From contig JAHHHV010000009.1 in the NCBI GenBank assembly GCA_019359155.1, forward strand, positions 1-35,152: DNA of 35,152 nt. The letters are read 5' to 3'. Below the pieces are notes generated by a model. The model was not told the origin of the DNA. It did not search any database and was given only the letters and a program-made list of their open reading frames with translations. A program made the position numbers and the translations under genes. Shown here in pieces: positions 6,879-14,608 of the stretch. How positions within the stretch are numbered: the stretch's first letter is position 1; the number at the start of each line of letters is the position of its first letter. This DNA is from Pegethrix bostrychoides GSE-TBD4-15B. Lineage in GTDB: Bacteria; Cyanobacteriota; Cyanobacteriia; Elainellales; Elainellaceae.

Positions 6879-7691
6879 CTACATAACGGTTTCGACCCAG
6901 ATGGCATCACCGTCATAAAAATCGCCTCGCTGCTCTAGGCTATAGCTACCCAACAGCAGCCCCAGCCAAAGCTCAATTAAAGGCATTTGGAGCTGTTGCT
7001 GGATATCTAGAAGGCGATAGCCGAACTGATGGGATGCTTGACTAGATGCCTGACTAGGTGCAAGCAAGCAGCTTCTGATTCTGGCCGACCACTGCTCTAC
7101 ATTCTCATCGTGAGCCAACCGCTGAATTTGCTCAGATAGCTCGCGGTTTAGATCGGCTTCACAGACGGGTTCTGCCATCTGATCGGCCAGTAGCAGCAAG
7201 GTTGCTCTATCGACCTCCATTGCGGTTGAGCCGCTGGCTGGCTGGCGATGTGCTGGATATTGTACAGGTATCTCAGGCTCAAACAGCTCTGAGAGATTGA
7301 GGGAGAGCGACTGCACAAATAGATCAACGCAGGATTCTAGGCTTACAACTGGCTCTAGCGGCTGATGCTGGCTCTCCCAGTTTGAGATGCTTAGATCAAA
7401 GCGAGCTGCATAGAGTTCGCAGAGTTGGAGCAGAATCGTTCCGGCAAGTTGCAACTGCAAGGCCAATGGCTGTCCAGAAATTAAACCTTCTAGCCGCTCA
7501 TAGAACAGATTCAACTCTGCCGATCCTGGAGTTTCCAGCGCTCCCGCAATGGCCTGGCGTAGCTCCGAAAGCAGTTTGCCTGCTTGCATAGCCTGTGGTT
7601 CAGGTTCTAGTTCAGGTTCTAGTTCAGGTTCTAGTTCAGGTTCTAGTTCAGGTTCTAGTTCAGGTTCTAGTTCAGGTTCTAGTTCAGTCAT
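6879..7691 (-). CDS. Unknown protein with an N-terminal 7x ELEP repeat
   Basis: This 270-residue protein begins with Met-Thr followed by seven exact copies of Glu-Leu-Glu-Pro, encoded by seven perfect 12-bp units (7603-7686). The rest is mainly helical, rich in Leu, Gln and Glu (for example KLLSELRQAIAGALETPGSA, LQLQLAGTILLQLCELYAAR, LLDIQQQLQMPLIELWLGLL) with no recognisable catalytic motif, signal peptide or clear membrane segment. Its ATG overlaps the end of the upstream gene by 8 bp (ATGACTGA), which predicts translational coupling and a linked function. The two genes are divergent from parA-parB. An internal Met after the repeat (residue 35) could be an older start, with the repeat a later N-terminal growth. 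I do not recognise a family. Confidence 0.75.
   Translation of the reverse strand: MTELEPELEPELEPELEPELEPELEPELEPEPQAMQAGKLLSELRQAIAGALETPGSAELNLFYERLEGLISGQPLALQLQLAGTILLQLCELYAARFDLSISNWESQHQPLEPVVSLESCVDLFVQSLSLNLSELFEPEIPVQYPAHRQPASGSTAMEVDRATLLLLADQMAEPVCEADLNRELSEQIQRLAHDENVEQWSARIRSCLLAPSQASSQASHQFGYRLLDIQQQLQMPLIELWLGLLLGSYSLEQRGDFYDGDAIWVETVM
7603..7686. repeat. Seven perfect 12-bp tandem units coding ELEP
   Basis: GGTTCTAGTTCA is repeated seven times without a single mismatch at 7603-7686, with a partial unit before it. The lack of synonymous differences between units shows recent expansion. The period of 12 keeps the reading frame, so copy number changes would only lengthen or shorten the acidic ELEP tract. 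Confidence 0.95.
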
Positions 7692-8244
7692 GGCACTCTA
7701 CCTCAGGATGCAGCGGACAGGGGCGGATTGGGCAGTTGAGTGGATGTAGCTCCACCGCAGCCCGAAACCGTTCAACCTTTGTGCCGCAGTGCTGGGAAAA
7801 CTCGCTCAAAAAATGTGTCAACAGTGCCTTAATCTGTAGCTCGCTCAGCCCCAGACAGTGAACGGGCGTGATTTTGGCAACGCGATGATTGCCCATCCAG
7901 AGTTCGGCACTCAAAGCGTGTAGCGGCGAATCTTTGGTATCACGATACCAGTGGACGACTGCGGCAGGCACAGCAGGTGATGGAACTTGCAGCACTGTCA
8001 GGGCTGGGCTGGGCTGAGTTGGGCTGGGTTGGGCTGGGCTGGGTTGGGCTGGTTGAGCTAGCTGGTGCTGGCGACGCTGCTGCCGCTGATAGTTTCTAAT
8101 GCCGCGATGCCGATAGTATGACCGTCGGTTATGGCAATATCTGGCATCCCAGCAGCCATCTCCAGTCGCGCCATGCCGCTGCTGTGCTGCTTCAGCGCTT
8201 AGCTTGGCACAGAGTCTGCATTTCTCACTGTCTGGACGGGACAT
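7684..8244 (-). CDS. Unknown cysteine-motif protein with a Pro/Gln linker
   Basis: The 186-residue protein has an N-terminal segment with Cys9-x2-Cys12 and Cys31-x5-Cys37 in a highly basic context (RHGATGDGCWDARYCHNRRS), which may bind zinc. It is followed by basic RNYQRQQRRQHQ and then a repetitive linker (QPAQPSPAQPSPTQPSP) at about residues 61-82. The C-terminal domain (about 95-186) begins VHWYRDTKDSPLHALSAEL, contains VHCLGLSELQIKALL, and ends with CPIRPCPLHP. I have seen similar N- and C-terminal blocks in unnamed cyanobacterial proteins but cannot name a function. The linker DNA (8001-8052) is a slippage-prone GGGCTGGGTT-type repeat. It overlaps the next gene by 8 bp and is divergent from parA. 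AGAGGT upstream of the ATG is somewhat far from it. Confidence 0.75.
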   Translation of the reverse strand: MSRPDSEKCRLCAKLSAEAAQQRHGATGDGCWDARYCHNRRSYYRHRGIRNYQRQQRRQHQLAQPAQPSPAQPSPTQPSPALTVLQVPSPAVPAAVVHWYRDTKDSPLHALSAELWMGNHRVAKITPVHCLGLSELQIKALLTHFLSEFSQHCGTKVERFRAAVELHPLNCPIRPCPLHPEVECHD

Positions 8245-8563
8245 AGCGACGCAAGACCTCTAATAAACGGCGGTTTCCACAGGTTTCTACAGGCTTCCTC
8301 AATCTAGATCTCTCTCACAACTATAGCCTGAATTTAGTCGTAGTTTAGTCGTATAGTTTATTTGTACTATTAAGAGCCTGTGATCTCTGGTAATGCTGTG
8401 GCAAATTATAGCGGTCTAATAGAGCTTAGGTTGAGCCGTTGAGGCTGGATCAGAGCTAGTCTGGAGCTAAATTCATAAAAACAGCTAGAAAATATTGGAC
8501 TTCTGTGCTAACTGGTCATTAATAAACTATTCTTGTGGATTGTCTTGACTGGACGGACAGAGC
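8245..8563. other. Divergent intergenic region upstream of parA
   Basis: This 319-bp region separates the unknown pair (minus) from parA (plus) and must hold both promoters. It is AT-rich, with TTTAGTCGTA repeated in near tandem around 8333-8353. I found no perfect long palindrome here, so a classical upstream parS or ParA operator is not evident. No gene is present. Confidence 0.5.
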
Positions 8564-9163
8564 ATGATCATCACAACCGCAGCCTTTAAAGGCGGTGTTG
8601 GTAAGACGACAACGGCAATTCACATGGCTGCTTTTTTGCAGCAGGATGGCGATACGCTGCTTGTTGATGGCGACCCAAATCGATCTGCTACTCGCTGGTC
8701 AAAGCGCGGAGCAGGCTTTCTGTTTAAGGTGGTGAGCGAACAGCAGGCCGCCAAATATGGTCGCAGCTTCAAGCATATTGTGATTGACACGCAGGCCAGA
8801 CCTGAGCGCGAAGATCTGCAAGATTTGGTAGATGGTTGTGATCTACTGATTTTGCCAACGACACCCGACGTGCTCTCTCTAGATGCCTTGATGCAGACTG
8901 TTAACCTGATGAAAGTCCTCGGCTCGCAGCAATATCGCGTTCTGCTGACTCGCGTTCCTTCAGCGCCGCGTAAAGATGGAGCCGAAGCTAGAGAGCTGCT
9001 GGTGACAGCCGGATTCCCGCTCTTTAAAGCACAAATTCGAGAGCTGGTCGCCTTTCAAAAAGCGGCACTGGATGGACTGATCGTGGCACAGGTGAATGAT
9101 CGGCGTGCCAAAATTGCCTGGAGTGATTACCTTAGTGTTGGACAGGAGATTCTGAATGGGTAG
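8564..9163 (+). CDS. parA: ParA-family partition ATPase (short form)
   Basis: ParA ATPases bind DNA non-specifically when ATP-bound and move ParB-centromere complexes. The deviant Walker A motif KGGVGKTT is at residues 9-16, the A' motif reads LLVDGDPN, and the Walker B motif reads IVIDTQA. At 199 residues it is a short ParA without the N-terminal HTH domain found in P1-type proteins, so it should not repress its own operon by itself. Its final codons overlap the start of parB by 8 bp (ATGGGTAG), the usual sign of a co-translated partition operon. This size and arrangement are more typical of plasmids or integrated elements than of the main chromosomal parAB, but that is an inference. MipZ- or MinD-like roles are less likely given parB next door. 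Confidence 0.9.
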   Translation: MIITTAAFKGGVGKTTTAIHMAAFLQQDGDTLLVDGDPNRSATRWSKRGAGFLFKVVSEQQAAKYGRSFKHIVIDTQARPEREDLQDLVDGCDLLILPTTPDVLSLDALMQTVNLMKVLGSQQYRVLLTRVPSAPRKDGAEARELLVTAGFPLFKAQIRELVAFQKAALDGLIVAQVNDRRAKIAWSDYLSVGQEILNG

Positions 9164-10223
9164 ATTTAACAAGCTGTTGTCAGCATTACAATCTGAGCCT
9201 GTCGAGGCTGAGCAGCTGAGTGAGGCAGTTACCAGTCAGTCTGATGCATCTGCTCTAGATGACTCGCTAACCAAAACGCAAATAACGGTACCGGCGAAAC
9301 CACAATTTGATCCGTCTGCAACTGGCGAGTTGCTCAGCGATCGGATTGTGGTTTCGCGGGAGCAAATCATTCGCGATCCGTATCAAGTTCGCAAATACTT
9401 TGACCTAGATAAGCTGAATGGGCTAGCGCAGACCATTGCTGAAGAAGGAGTACTAGAAGATCTAGCGGTCTATGAGCTAGCTGACCGTCCTGGCTACTAT
9501 CAGCTTGTGTTCGGAGAGCGCCGCTATCGCGCTTCAGGGCTAGCTGGACTCAGCGAAGTGCCTGTGCGCGTGATAGCCAAGCCAGATCACAAGAAGCTGC
9601 TTAAACTCCAGCTCATCGAGAATAAGCACCACGAGGATCTCAACCCTATTGAAGAAGTGGAGGGAGTCCTAGCTCTGCTTTCAGCCGAGTTGGAGCAGCC
9701 TGTTGAAGCCGTAATTTCTCTGCTGCGCCAAATGGATAATGATATCCGCCGCTCGTCCCATAACGTTATGGGACAGCCAAACGCCGAAGCGGTGATTCGC
9801 AGCTTGGAAGGACTAAACATCAAATGGCGTTCGTTTGTGTTAAATCAACTGCCGTTGCTTAAGCTCTCGGAAGATGTTTTAGAGCCAATTCGCCAGGGCA
9901 AAATTGAATATACAAAAGCGCTGACAATTGCTCGGCTGCCAGATTTAGCACAGCGTCAGCAGCTGTTGCAAGAGGCAATGACGCAGAACCTGTCAATTCG
10001 CAGCATTCGAGAGCGAATCAAAGCAGCTGATTTGGCAGGAGCAACCTCAGTAGGAGCGTTGGCAAAAGCCGCGCTCGTTCAAGACCCAGCCACCTACGCC
10101 AAACGTCTGACTCAACTTGGCAACCAGCTCAAGAAGTCCCAGATTTGGCAGAATCGCCAGAAACGTGAACAGCTTGACCAACTCTTGCAGCAAATTGAGA
10201 TGCTAGTAAGCAACAAGGCATAA
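9156..10223 (+). CDS. parB: ParB/RepB/Spo0J-type partition protein
   Basis: ParB proteins load on a centromere (parS) and act as CTP-dependent clamps. After a variable N-terminus, the ParB/Srx fold starts near residue 63. It shows FGERRYRASGL (residues 119-129) and the box IENKHHEDLNPIEE (154-167), where the family usually has an Arg in the ENxQR part; here it is ENKHH. A helix-turn-helix region covers about 180-290 (TKALTIARLPDLAQRQQLL near its end). Length 355 residues, complete. Codons 200-207 contain a perfect 20-bp palindrome (separate entry). The gene overlaps parA by 8 bp. Neighbouring genes on both sides are of unknown function, which fits an accessory partition cassette. Confidence 0.92.
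   Translation: MGRFNKLLSALQSEPVEAEQLSEAVTSQSDASALDDSLTKTQITVPAKPQFDPSATGELLSDRIVVSREQIIRDPYQVRKYFDLDKLNGLAQTIAEEGVLEDLAVYELADRPGYYQLVFGERRYRASGLAGLSEVPVRVIAKPDHKKLLKLQLIENKHHEDLNPIEEVEGVLALLSAELEQPVEAVISLLRQMDNDIRRSSHNVMGQPNAEAVIRSLEGLNIKWRSFVLNQLPLLKLSEDVLEPIRQGKIEYTKALTIARLPDLAQRQQLLQEAMTQNLSIRSIRERIKAADLAGATSVGALAKAALVQDPATYAKRLTQLGNQLKKSQIWQNRQKREQLDQLLQQIEMLVSNKA
9755..9774. promoter_or_regulatory. Perfect 20-bp palindrome in parB, candidate parS
   Basis: The half-site GTCCCATAAC (9755-9764) is followed without a spacer by its exact reverse complement (9765-9774). It spans the end of codon 200 to the first base of codon 207 of parB. Several ParB systems have a parS inside or beside parAB, including one inside Bacillus spo0J. 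It does not match the universal TGTTTCACGTGAAACA-type parS, so it would be a distinct class. The alternative is chance, or a constraint imposed by the protein sequence SHNVMG. Confidence 0.45.
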
Positions 10224-10229
10224 CTAATT

Positions 10230-10241
10230 GGCCTATAGGCC
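10230..10241. repeat. 12-bp perfect palindrome just after parB
   Basis: GGCCTATAGGCC lies 6 bp past the parB stop, followed by the related AATAGGCTGAGCC. It could form the start of a weak terminator hairpin or be a protein-binding site. No T-run follows. Confidence 0.5.
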
Positions 10242-10412
10242 GAGCAATAGGCTGAGCCAAGAATTGCAGTTTCGCGGTGCTGATTTCTGAGGTTACTCGA
10301 AGCTCATATACACTTACACTAAAAATTACACTAAATTTTGAAAGGCTTTGCATCCTTTCGGTGGGGGCTGAATTTTTGAAGAGCGTGCTGGTAAGACCAG
10401 GCGTGATGCCGC

Positions 10413-10440
10413 TTGCAATCGTCCAAAAGCGAGATAATAT
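10413..10440 (+). promoter_or_regulatory. Sigma70-type promoter for the EF-hand gene
   Basis: TTGCAA (10413-10418) and TAATAT (10435-10440) are spaced by 16 bp, which places the transcript start near 10447, about 27 bases before the ATG of the EF-hand gene. The short leader has a CTAGG-AACC-CCTAG mini-hairpin. Predicted from consensus only. Confidence 0.55.
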
Positions 10441-10473
10441 ACTAGGAACCCCTAGCTTGAACCCCTCGGACGC

Positions 10474-10941
10474 ATGAGCTCTGCTGAAAATTCTGAATTT
10501 AAAATCCCAGCTGAAATTGAGGAGCTGATTCCTCCTGAAAAGCTGAAAAAAATTAAGCAAGCCTTCGATCAGCTCGATATGAATCGAGACGGTAAGATCG
10601 ACCGTGAAGAGTACCTCGAACATCTGCTGGCGAAGGAGCGGGCGCGCTTCGTCAAGCGGTTTGAGTATCTTGACAAAGACCACGATGGCTCCATTGACTT
10701 CGAGGAGTTTTTAGTAGCCTCAGAACCGAACTATCCGCTGCTGAAGCGATTTAAAGATTTTGATGCCAACCTGAACGGGCTGCTGTCGGTAGATGAAGCG
10801 CTACAGATTGCCGAGGAGTTCAACTTCCCCATCACCCGCGAGTGGCTAGAGAGTCAGATTCAGCGCGTTGACTACAAAGGCCGGAAGCTGATTAGCTACA
10901 ACGAGTACCTAGGAGCGGTGACGCGCTTCGGATTCCAGTAG
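10474..10941 (+). CDS. EF-hand calcium-binding protein
   Basis: The 155-residue protein is built like a small calmodulin-type sensor. Three canonical 12-residue EF-hand loops are visible: DMNRDGKIDREE (35-46), DKDHDGSIDFEE (67-78) and DANLNGLLSVDE (97-108). A fourth, starting at D133 (DYKGRKLISYNE), has lost the central Gly and acidic ligands and probably does not bind calcium. There is no signal peptide or membrane segment, so it should be cytoplasmic and act as a Ca2+ buffer or sensor; no partner can be inferred. The ribosome binding site is weak, but a good promoter lies at 10413-10440 and a strong terminator at 11001-11035. The gene stands alone, convergent with the porin gene. Confidence 0.9.
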   Translation: MSSAENSEFKIPAEIEELIPPEKLKKIKQAFDQLDMNRDGKIDREEYLEHLLAKERARFVKRFEYLDKDHDGSIDFEEFLVASEPNYPLLKRFKDFDANLNGLLSVDEALQIAEEFNFPITREWLESQIQRVDYKGRKLISYNEYLGAVTRFGFQ

Positions 10942-10956
10942 GCTCACTTAACACTG

Positions 10957-10987
10957 CTGACTTGCAATAGGCAGTGTTGCAAGTCAG
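10957..10987. other. 11-bp stem hairpin after the EF-hand gene
   Basis: CTGACTTGCAA (10957-10967) pairs perfectly with TTGCAAGTCAG (10977-10987) across a 9-nt loop. It precedes the main terminator at 11001 and may protect the 3' end of the EF-hand transcript. There is no T-run directly after it. Confidence 0.65.
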
Positions 10988-11000
10988 AGTTATCAAAAAA

Positions 11001-11035
11001 CAGGGGGCATTTGGCCCCCTGCGTTCTTTTATTTT
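11001..11035. terminator. Bidirectional rho-independent terminator
   Basis: CAGGGGGC (11001-11008) pairs with GCCCCCTG (11014-11021) over a 5-nt loop and is followed by CGTTCTTTTATTTT. On the other side AAAAAA (10995-11000) gives a T-run for the minus strand. It therefore serves both the EF-hand gene (plus) and the porin gene (minus). Confidence 0.9.
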
Positions 11036-11066
11036 GTAAGTCTCAAGTCCGTGAGTCTCAAGCTGC

Positions 11067-13040
11067 CTAGAATCGGAAGGTCGTTCTAACCACTCCGAAA
11101 AACTCGTCGTCATTGCTCTCATCATGGTTAGGAGCCGTGATCCAGACGAAGCCAGGCGTGATATCAATGTTGTCAGTGATGGCCAGACGGTAGAAGGCTT
11201 CAAGATGGAATCCCACATCTGGATCTTTGCGGTCTCCCAGCACATCTCCGATCGAGGAATCCGAACCTGTTAGGCGAGGCTGCATCCCGAAGATAATGCC
11301 GCCTAGATTGCCTCTGCCCAGCAGATCCGGCAGTGCCAGAGTCGCAGCATAGTTCCAGACGCTAGCATCGCCCAAGCTAATGGCTCGCACTGCCGAGTAG
11401 CCTGCCCAGCCGCCTAGCTGCAAGCCTGGGAGAATTCTGAAGTTGACCGTTGCGCCGTAGGAGTTGGCAATCACCGGACGATCGACATCGACTCTGGCGT
11501 TACGGCTGCCTAAGTTGAACGGTACACCAGCCGTGATGCCAGTTGCGCTAGTTGAAATCCCTGTGTAGGCATTGACGTAAGTGAAGGCCAAATCAACAAC
11601 ATTGAAGATGTTGCGGAAGGTGAGCTGACCCTGCGCCGCATAGTTGCCGTTCAGCAGGCCAGCCCCGGCGCTGGGATCGCCTGGTTCACCTGAGAGGTAG
11701 CCAGCCTGAATGCTGATGTTGTCTGTGAATTTTAGATTGGCCGCAATCCCGGCTGAGGTACTGCCGGTGCGGTAGACGGCATTGCGTCCGCCAAACCGAG
11801 TGATTGCGCTTCTAACCGGGTTGTCTAGCGGGTTGATCGTATTGCCAAAGGTAATATCATCGAGTCCGGTGCCGTTGGCATAGAGGCCAATTTGCACGAC
11901 GCGATTCAGCGCAAATTCATACTTGAGGCTGTCGATCACGACGCTGCTGCCTGAGGTCGCGAAAGCGCCGTAGCTGATTTCGTTACCCGCCTGCTCAAAG
12001 GCAAAATCGCCGCCAGTCAGAGTTCCAGCCTGAAGTCTGACCCGCAGCAAGTCAGTGCCGCTAAAGCTGGTGTCAAAGTTAAGTCTGACCCGGTACTGCC
12101 CTGCAACCTGATTGTCGAGATCTGTATCATCGCTGTCTCCGCCATACAGATTGGCCACGAAGAACAGCGTTTCGCCGCCCAGCTTAGTGGTGGTGGAAAA
12201 CTGGTTGGCTTCCAGCGCCGAGACTCGCGCATCTAGCACGTCCACCCGTCCGCGCAAGGCTGCTAATTCAGCCGCAAACTCCTCCTGCAACCGTTGCAGC
12301 GTCGCCAGATCTTCTTTCGTCGCCAGATCTGCGGTGCTAGCAGCAAGCAGTTCGCTGATTCGATCTAGGCAGGAATTCATCCCCGCCGCAAACTCAAAGC
12401 GAGTCAGGGCACGCTGGCCTTTATACGTGCCGTCGGGATAGCCCACGATGCAGCCATATCGCTCCACCAAAGACTGCAATGCCTGGTAAGCCCAGTCGGT
12501 TGGCTGCACGTCTGAGAGCTGAGTTACTGAGGTCAGCTGACTCATCGCCCGGTTGGGCTGCGCGCTCGAAAGCTGATTGACGGGGGTTACCTGCGACATG
12601 GTCGGGTTCTGTCGAGGAGTCGCTAGCGGCTCGGCTGGCTGAATCTGCGCCAGCGTTGTGGGAGCCGTTAGGACAGTGGGTGACAAGGCAGGCAGTGCCT
12701 CAGCCGTAACCTCAGATCCCATAGCCTCAGATCCCGTAACCTCAGCGCCAGCGCTGGCAGAAAGTTCTGGCTGACTAACTTCAGCAGAACGAACGGTAGC
12801 TTGAACAGTAGCTTGAACGATATCTTGAACAACATCTTGATGGACAGCTACCGGGGCAACTAGAGTCTCTGACTCAGCTAGCAGATTAGAAGAGTCAGTC
12901 TGGACGCTAGTCTCGACATCAGGCTGAATGCTAACAGCTAGGCTAGCAGTCTCAGCGATAGCAATTTTAGCCATCGCCGTCATAGCAACAGTAGAGAGAG
13001 CAGGCAGCAAAAGCGCCCAGCCCCAGAATTTATTTTTCAT
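11067..13040 (-). CDS. SLH-domain OprB-type outer-membrane porin (iron uptake porin family)
   Basis: The 657-residue protein begins with a signal peptide (MKNKFWGWALLLPALSTVAM, cleavage probably near AIAE at 27-31). A low-complexity Ser/Thr/Pro/Gln linker runs to about 175. One SLH domain follows (about 175-230: LSDVQPTDWAYQALQSLVER, then GYPDGTYKGQRALTRFEFA), then a coiled coil (about 235-280), then a beta-barrel with alternating strands. The C-terminus is RTTFRF, with the terminal Phe expected for BAM-dependent outer-membrane proteins. This layout is the standard major porin of cyanobacteria, anchored to peptidoglycan-linked polymers by SLH; the family is implicated in passage of inorganic ions including iron. 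GAGGAA precedes the ATG. The linker is longer than I usually recall and includes repeated phrases (VQDIVQATVQATV; MSQVTPVNQLSS/MSQLTSVTQLSD). Transcription should end at 11001-11035. Confidence 0.93.
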   Translation of the reverse strand: MKNKFWGWALLLPALSTVAMTAMAKIAIAETASLAVSIQPDVETSVQTDSSNLLAESETLVAPVAVHQDVVQDIVQATVQATVRSAEVSQPELSASAGAEVTGSEAMGSEVTAEALPALSPTVLTAPTTLAQIQPAEPLATPRQNPTMSQVTPVNQLSSAQPNRAMSQLTSVTQLSDVQPTDWAYQALQSLVERYGCIVGYPDGTYKGQRALTRFEFAAGMNSCLDRISELLAASTADLATKEDLATLQRLQEEFAAELAALRGRVDVLDARVSALEANQFSTTTKLGGETLFFVANLYGGDSDDTDLDNQVAGQYRVRLNFDTSFSGTDLLRVRLQAGTLTGGDFAFEQAGNEISYGAFATSGSSVVIDSLKYEFALNRVVQIGLYANGTGLDDITFGNTINPLDNPVRSAITRFGGRNAVYRTGSTSAGIAANLKFTDNISIQAGYLSGEPGDPSAGAGLLNGNYAAQGQLTFRNIFNVVDLAFTYVNAYTGISTSATGITAGVPFNLGSRNARVDVDRPVIANSYGATVNFRILPGLQLGGWAGYSAVRAISLGDASVWNYAATLALPDLLGRGNLGGIIFGMQPRLTGSDSSIGDVLGDRKDPDVGFHLEAFYRLAITDNIDITPGFVWITAPNHDESNDDEFFGVVRTTFRF

Positions 13041-13447
13041 TGTTCCTCACACCAAAACCGAGAATGCAAATAGCCCAAATTTGTTCGCGCCAGCCCTACA
13101 GCATGACCACTGTTAAATCTGGATATTAAATCTGGACAAATTAAACTTGGATAAATTTGGAAATCAACCAAGTTTTCCCCAGATCCAGATTTAGAAAGTC
13201 ATACCCTAGGTCGATGCGAACCTCTCTAATGTATAGAGCGATTCAATGGGTATTTGTATCCGCTGCTACTAACCCCCAGAATTTAAATCCCTGTACCTGT
13301 TGAACCAGAGGAGTTTCGGAAAAACATGCCAGAAATTGCATACAGTATACAATACGGAGAGAATGCAATCGTTTACAGTGCTAATGGCTCATACTGAAAT
13401 AGAGAGCAGCTTAATGAGAGCGTTATTCGGCTAATTGAGGAATGGGC
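13041..13447. other. Divergent regulatory region between porin and urate operon
   Basis: The 5' regions of the porin (minus) and hpxO (plus) share this stretch. Near the porin, TTAAATCTGGA-like phrases recur (13112-13136), with a reverse-complement match TCCAGATTTA at 13184-13193. Near hpxO, ATTGCAT (13335-13341) and ATGCAAT (13363-13369) form an inverted pair flanking CAGTATACAATAC, a possible operator. These are weak patterns; no gene is present. Confidence 0.4.
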
Positions 13448-14608
13448 ATGTACGACTTAAAAATTGTGATCATCGGGGCGGGAATTGGCGGCTTAACGGC
13501 AGGGATTGCCCTCAAGCAGGCGGGCTATCAGGTTGAAATCTATGATCGGGTGCGCGAGCTACGTCCAGTGGGGGCAGGCATTTCGCTCTGGTCGAATGGC
13601 GTAAAGGTACTGAATCGACTGGGCTTGGGGCAGCAGATGGCCAAAATTGGCGGCCAGATGGACAGAATGCAGTACCGCAGCAAAACGGGCGAGCTGCTCA
13701 ACGATGTTGATTTGCTGCCGCTGATTACAGAAGTTGGGCAGCGTCCCTATCCCGTCGCTCGCGCTGAGCTGCAAGAAATGCTCCGCCAAGCCTATGGCGA
13801 CGAGATTAAAACTGAGCATTGCTGCATTGGGGTTGAGCAAAATCAGCAGAGCGCCACGGCAATTTTTGAAAACGGTCAGCGAGCGACTGGCGATTTAGTG
13901 ATTGCCGCAGACGGGATCCGGTCGGTGCTGCGTCAGCATGTTTTGGGTGAGGCTGTGCAGCCTAGCTATGCAGGCTACATCAACTGGAACGGGCTGGTTC
14001 CGGCTAGCCCAGATCTGGCCCCCGACAACAGCTGGGTGATCTACGTCGGCGATCACAAGCGCGCCTCGATGATGCCAGTCTCTGAGCGCCGCTTCTACTT
14101 CTTCTTTGACGTGCCGTTGCCCAGCGATACGCCCGCCGATCCGAGCCGCTATCAAGCCGAGCTGTTTGAGCATTTCAAAGGCTGGGCTGATCCAGTGCAG
14201 CGCTTGATTGAGCGGATTGATCCTGATAAAACGGCGCGCCCGCCCATTCACGATATACGCCCGTTTGAGCGGTTTGTGCGCGGCAGAGTGGCGCTGCTGG
14301 GCGATGCGGCTCACGCTACCTGTCCCGATCTGGGTCAGGGCGGCTGTCAGGCACTCGAAGATGCCTTCGTACTCATGCAGTATCTCATGACGACGAATGT
14401 CACCGTTGAATATGCGCTGAGCCGCTATGAGCAAGACCGGATGGCCAGAGCGAACCCGGTGGTGGAGAAGGCACGGAAGCGAGCCGAGATGATTCACGGC
14501 AAAGACCCTGAGGTGACAGCAAACTGGTATCATCAGCTGGCTCATGAGTCGCCAGCGGAGGTGACAGGCGCAATTAGCAAGGTGATTTTGGGAGGGCCAC
14601 TCCGATGA
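13448..14608 (+). CDS. hpxO: FAD-dependent urate hydroxylase
   Basis: HpxO oxidises urate to 5-hydroxyisourate with NAD(P)H and O2, a flavin alternative to copper- and cofactor-free uricase. The N-terminal GAGIGG motif binds FAD, followed by VGAGISLWSNGVK, the DLVIAADGIRS box and the second FAD motif RVALLGDAAHATCPDLGQGG. NWNGLV and KARKRAEMIHGKD match Klebsiella HpxO as I remember it. The spaced Arg and Tyr in KRASMMPVSERRFYFFF (R205, Y217 from this start) align with its reported active-site residues R204 and Y216. The start at 13448 is chosen because GAGGA lies 6 bases before it; an ATG at 13442 directly abuts that site. Length 386, complete. The next gene overlaps by 4 bp (ATGA), and the neighbours perform the next two steps, which strongly supports the role. 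Confidence 0.93.
   Translation: MYDLKIVIIGAGIGGLTAGIALKQAGYQVEIYDRVRELRPVGAGISLWSNGVKVLNRLGLGQQMAKIGGQMDRMQYRSKTGELLNDVDLLPLITEVGQRPYPVARAELQEMLRQAYGDEIKTEHCCIGVEQNQQSATAIFENGQRATGDLVIAADGIRSVLRQHVLGEAVQPSYAGYINWNGLVPASPDLAPDNSWVIYVGDHKRASMMPVSERRFYFFFDVPLPSDTPADPSRYQAELFEHFKGWADPVQRLIERIDPDKTARPPIHDIRPFERFVRGRVALLGDAAHATCPDLGQGGCQALEDAFVLMQYLMTTNVTVEYALSRYEQDRMARANPVVEKARKRAEMIHGKDPEVTANWYHQLAHESPAEVTGAISKVILGGPLR

Noticed and set aside
7603-7686. CRISPR-like array
   Set aside because: The units are only 12 bp and contiguous, with no spacers; it is a coding tandem repeat.
7549-7861. Plus-strand frames coding GSSS or VLVQ repeats
   Set aside because: They are antisense readings of the 12-bp ELEP array and have no ribosome binding site or non-repeat conserved sequence.
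8245-8563. Canonical parS or iterons upstream of parA
   Set aside because: No TGTTTCACGTGAAACA-like site and no regular iteron set could be seen in this spacer.
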